This document shows, piece by piece, positions 6,325-8,420 of a stretch of DNA of 8,420 nt. Position 1 is the stretch's first letter. Each line of letters starts with the position of its first letter. The DNA is from Spirochaetales bacterium. GTDB lineage: Bacteria > Spirochaetota > Spirochaetia > ARS1246. Location: the NCBI GenBank assembly GCA_018644745.1, contig JABGPX010000539.1, positions 1 through 8,420 on the forward strand, given 5' to 3'. The position numbers were made by a program, and so were the translations under genes. The notes beneath the pieces were generated by a model that did no database searches, was not told where the DNA came from, and saw only the letters and a list, made by a program, of their open reading frames with translations.

Positions 6325-6741
6325 CTACTCCAGATCCCGCCTCTGGGTAAACTTCGTTTTGATCGGAAGTTTGCTGGCAGCCAGAGCAAGTGCCTCTCGA
6401 GCAAGACTCTCTTCGACGCCGGCCATTTCGAACATTACTCTACCCGGCGTAACAACCGCGACCCAGTATTCCGGGTTACCCTTGCCTTTTCCCATTCGAG
6501 TTTCAGCAGGTTTCTTTGTATATGGTTTGTCCGGGAAAATTCTAATCCAGACTTTTCCGCCTCTCTTAATATGGCGTGTCATTGCAATACGAGCCGCTTC
6601 GATCTGACGATTCGTAATCCATTTCGGTTCCAAAGCAATAAGGCCATAATCGCCGAAATTGAGAGCGTTCCCTTTTTCCGTCGAAGTCCTTATTCTACCC
6701 CGATGCTGTTTCCTGTATTTTGTTCTCTTCGGGCTAAGCAT
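6325..6741 (-). CDS. rplP: 50S ribosomal protein L16
   Basis: L16 helps position A-site tRNA at the peptidyl-transferase centre and is a late assembly protein. The 138-residue product is the normal length. It has the N-terminal [16 protein letters not shown] block, [21 protein letters not shown] in the core, and [16 protein letters not shown] at 82-97. Arg82 matches E. coli Arg81, the residue that is hydroxylated in that species; whether it is modified here is unknown. The C-terminal half is ordinary ([21 protein letters not shown]). The gene starts 3 bases after rpsC, with AGGAG at 6752-6756, a rather long 10-base spacing. It ends TAG 2 bases before rpmC. The L16-L29 pairing is the standard S10-operon order. 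Confidence 0.98.
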   Translation of the reverse strand: MLSPKRTKYRKQHRGRIRTSTEKGNALNFGDYGLIALEPKWITNRQIEAARIAMTRHIKRGGKVWIRIFPDKPYTKKPAETRMGKGKGNPEYWVAVVTPGRVMFEMAGVEESLAREALALAASKLPIKTKFTQRRDLE

Positions 6742-6744
6742 TGC

Positions 6745-7452
6745 TTATTCGCTCCTCGTTGCAGGCTCGGTATCCCGCTTTCTTCTTATAAGCAAACCGG
6801 CATCTTCTTTCGTGTCGTTGCTGTAGACTTCACCGTTGAAAACCCAGACTTTTACTCCGATCAAACCAAAGGAAGTGTGAGACTCGGCAAAACCATAGTC
6901 GATATTTGCCCGCAAGGTGTGCAGCGGGACACGACCATCTTTATACTGTTCCATCCTCGACATTTCCGCACCGCCAAGACGACCGGCGATTTTTACTTTC
7001 ACGCCCTGGGCACCAGACTTCATTGCATTGTTGACGGCCATTTTGAGAGACCGCCTAAAAGAACCACGCATTCTCAACTGACGAGCAACATTGTCGGCAA
7101 TGAGCTGTGCGTCGGCCTCTGGCCGCTTAATTTCCTTTATCTTAATCTGGATCTTCTTTTCAGCTACTTTCTGCAGCCGAACGCCGATTTTCTCTATATT
7201 TGAACCTTTCGCTCCGATAATTATCCCGGGTCGAGAGGTTTGTATTACAATAGTAATCCTTTGTGGATGTCGAATTATCTCAATATCCGAGATTTCTGCG
7301 CCACGAGTTTCCGGGCAATCTCCAAGAGTTTTTCTAATGAGCAAATCTTCATGCAGCGTATCCGCATACTCCCGCGGATCGACATACCAACGAGATTTCC
7401 AGGTCCTATTTATTCCAAGCCGAAGCCCTATCGGATTAACTTTTTGTCCCAT
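6745..7452 (-). CDS. rpsC: 30S ribosomal protein S3
   Basis: S3 forms part of the mRNA entry tunnel and contributes to the ribosomal mRNA helicase activity. The 235-residue product starts [13 protein letters not shown], the canonical N-terminus. It has a type II KH domain with the GAKG loop at residues 80-83. The Arg133, Arg134 and Lys137 set matches the E. coli Arg131/Arg132/Lys135 helicase residues. The C-terminal S3 domain includes [14 protein letters not shown] (173-186) and [10 protein letters not shown]. The tail of about 25 residues is charged and less conserved. A strong GGAGG (7459-7463) lies 6 bases before the ATG inside the rplV 3' end, and only one base separates rplV from rpsC, so translation is probably coupled. 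The stop is TAA. Confidence 0.98.
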   Translation of the reverse strand: MGQKVNPIGLRLGINRTWKSRWYVDPREYADTLHEDLLIRKTLGDCPETRGAEISDIEIIRHPQRITIVIQTSRPGIIIGAKGSNIEKIGVRLQKVAEKKIQIKIKEIKRPEADAQLIADNVARQLRMRGSFRRSLKMAVNNAMKSGAQGVKVKIAGRLGGAEMSRMEQYKDGRVPLHTLRANIDYGFAESHTSFGLIGVKVWVFNGEVYSNDTKEDAGLLIRRKRDTEPATRSE

Positions 7453-7453
7453 C

Positions 7454-7822
7454 CTAATCCTCCAGTCCTGCGATCTCGCTGAGTGTAACGGATATATGAC
7501 TCATTCTTTTAATCAAAATATCCCGACGTCCCCTTGCCCTCGGCCACAATCGCCTTAGACGAGGTCCTTCAGTTACCTGTAACTCACTTATATAGAGCAT
7601 CTCTTCGTCAAGCTGCTTGTTCTGCACAAGTGCGTTTGCCGCTGCGGACTGAATTACCTTTCGGAGATATGGAGCGCCTTTCTGAGGTAGACTTTCAAGT
7701 ATGGCTACCGCTTCGGCGTAAGGCTTTCTTCTTATATTGTCCGCAACACGCCTGAGTTTCGTAGGAGAAATCATCAGATGCGAAGCTTTTGCTGAATATC
7801 CTTTCTTTGCTTCTTTAGCCAT
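7454..7822 (-). CDS. rplV: 50S ribosomal protein L22
   Basis: L22 binds 23S rRNA domains and sends a long beta-hairpin into the peptide exit tunnel, where macrolide-resistance mutations are known. From the chosen ATG it is 122 residues. It has a basic N-terminus, the helical core ([15 protein letters not shown], about 19-33) and the hairpin and signature region [16 protein letters not shown] at 85-100, then [12 protein letters not shown]. The hairpin has the same length as in E. coli, so the classic Met-Lys-Arg deletion is absent. Trp93 occupies the place of E. coli Met86. An in-frame GTG three codons upstream (7831) would give a 4-base GTGA overlap with rpsS, but it has no spaced Shine-Dalgarno site, so ATG at 7822 is preferred. 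The stop TAG is 1 base from rpsC. Confidence 0.96.
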   Translation of the reverse strand: MAKEAKKGYSAKASHLMISPTKLRRVADNIRRKPYAEAVAILESLPQKGAPYLRKVIQSAAANALVQNKQLDEEMLYISELQVTEGPRLRRLWPRARGRRDILIKRMSHISVTLSEIAGLED

Positions 7823-7827
7823 TGAGC

Positions 7828-8109
7828 TCACCTCTTGCCAATCTTCTTATCCGAACCCGCATGAGAACGAAAAACACGAGTCGGAGCAAATTCACCAAGC
7901 TTATGACCGACAAGATTCTCGGTTACGTAAACCGGCACCCAAGTTTTTCCGTTGTAGACGGAAATGGTGACACCGACCATCTCCGGAATAACTGTGGAAC
8001 ACCGGGAGTACGTCTTTATCATCCGCTTATCTCCCGACTTGCTCATCTCCACAACACGTTTGTAGAGCTTTTTTTCAATAAACGGTCCCTTCTTTATTGA
8101 CCTTGCCAC
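7828..8109 (-). CDS. rpsS: 30S ribosomal protein S19
   Basis: S19 sits in the head of the small subunit next to S13 and takes part in the intersubunit bridges and A-site tRNA region. The protein is 93 residues, the usual bacterial length. It opens with [10 protein letters not shown] and has the family signature [13 protein letters not shown] at residues 68-80, followed by a basic C-terminal end. The start is GTG, chosen because the homologous N-terminus begins exactly there and a well-placed AGGAG precedes it. It lies 9 bases after rplB and 5 bases before rplV, inside the S10 part of the cluster. The stop is TGA. Nothing is truncated or unusual apart from the GTG start. Confidence 0.98.
   Translation of the reverse strand: MARSIKKGPFIEKKLYKRVVEMSKSGDKRMIKTYSRCSTVIPEMVGVTISVYNGKTWVPVYVTENLVGHKLGEFAPTRVFRSHAGSDKKIGKR
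7831..7834 (-). promoter_or_regulatory. Shine-Dalgarno site that decides the rplV start
   Basis: GAGG on the minus strand lies 8 bases before the ATG at 7822. It directly abuts the alternative in-frame GTG at 7831, leaving no usable spacing for that codon. This favours the ATG. Confidence 0.65.
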
Positions 8110-8115
8110 TGCCTG

Positions 8116-8120
8116 CTCCT
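8116..8120 (-). promoter_or_regulatory. Shine-Dalgarno site of rpsS, fused to the rplB stop
   Basis: AGGAG read on the minus strand, 6 bases before the GTG at 8109. It shares bases with the rplB TAG stop (TAGGAG). The good spacing supports the GTG start of rpsS. Confidence 0.8.
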
Positions 8121-8420
8121 ACTTTCTCTTCTTGACGATAAAGTCGTCAGAATACTTCTTCTTTTTACGCGTCTTATAACCCTTAGTCGGTACACCCCAA
8201 GGCGAGACAGGATGTCGTCCGCCAGAACTTCTACCTTCTCCACCACCATGAGGATGATCTACAGGATTCATTACAACGCCACGTACCTTGGGTCTATGAC
8301 CAAGCCAGCGATTTCGCCCGGCTTTTCCGATCGATATATTCATATGGTCTTCGTTACCGACTTCACCGAGGGTTGCATAACATTTCTTGAAAACAAGGCG
8401 CATCTCACCGGAAGGAAGCC
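8119..8420 (-). CDS. rplB: 50S ribosomal protein L2, C-terminal part (gene runs off the window)
   Basis: L2 binds 23S rRNA and is needed for subunit association and peptidyl-transferase centre assembly. Only the last 99 complete codons are visible. The frame stays open to the window edge and reads [10 protein letters not shown], which matches the L2 core, so the Met at 8403 is internal and not a start. The family block [15 protein letters not shown] is intact. It contains the His that corresponds to the conserved E. coli His229 region near the peptidyl-transferase centre. It is followed by [11 protein letters not shown] and a very basic tail ending VKKRK. Full L2 proteins are about 275 residues, so roughly the first two thirds lie beyond 8420. 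The stop is TAG (8119-8121), and its bases form part of the ribosome binding site of rpsS, 9 bases upstream of that gene. Identification is essentially certain. Confidence 0.98.
   Translation of the reverse strand, partial: LPSGEMRLVFKKCYATLGEVGNEDHMNISIGKAGRNRWLGHRPKVRGVVMNPVDHPHGGGEGRSSGGRHPVSPWGVPTKGYKTRKKKKYSDDFIVKKRK

Noticed and set aside
6571..7203. 210-codon open frame on the plus strand opposite rplP and rpsC
   Set aside because: Same reasoning: fully antisense to conserved coding sequence, no recognisable domain and no start signals.
1..8420. Hidden novel system, mobile element, CRISPR array or toxin gene between the ribosomal genes
   Set aside because: All spacers are 31 bases or shorter and every gene is a recognisable housekeeping gene with conserved order, leaving no room for an extra element.

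Overview
The window is one uninterrupted stretch of the bacterial S10-spc-alpha ribosomal protein supercluster. All genes lie on the minus strand, so transcription runs from position 8420 down to 1. In transcription order I read 20 genes: rplB (5' part outside the window), rpsS, rplV, rpsC, rplP, rpmC, rpsQ, rplN, rplX, rplE, rpsN, rpsH, rplF, rplR, rpsE, rpmD, rplO, secY, rpmJ and rpsM. The last stop codon lies 5 bases from the window edge. The order is the textbook one. secY is followed directly by rpmJ and rpsM, with no adk, map or infA between them.

Packing is very tight. The largest gap is 31 bases (rpsQ to rplN, the S10/spc border). Three junctions overlap (4, 4 and 11 bases), and most others are 1 to 18 bases. 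There is no gene-free stretch, no RNA gene, no mobile element, no repeat array, and no promoter or terminator that I can support. Almost every gene has a readable Shine-Dalgarno sequence. At seven junctions the stop codon of one gene is fused to the Shine-Dalgarno sequence of the next, which suggests termination-reinitiation coupling. Four genes start with GTG (rpsS, rplE, rpsE, rpmJ).

The products are ribosome parts plus one membrane protein. Large-subunit proteins are L2, L22, L16, L29, L14, L24, L5, L6, L18, L30, L15 and L36. Small-subunit proteins are S19, S3, S17, S14, S8, S5 and S13. SecY is the central pore subunit of the Sec translocon. L24, S14 and L36 all carry intact Cys-rich zinc-ribbon motifs.

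Organism: a bacterium with moderate base composition. The 61-residue zinc-type S14, the SecY N-terminal half, the L29 sequence and the secY-rpmJ-rpsM order all resemble what I remember of spirochaete (Treponema/Borrelia-like) proteins. I therefore favour Spirochaetota, at moderate confidence and without a database search. I found no hidden novel system. The points worth a second look concern translational coupling, start choice, zinc use and a few residue-level details.
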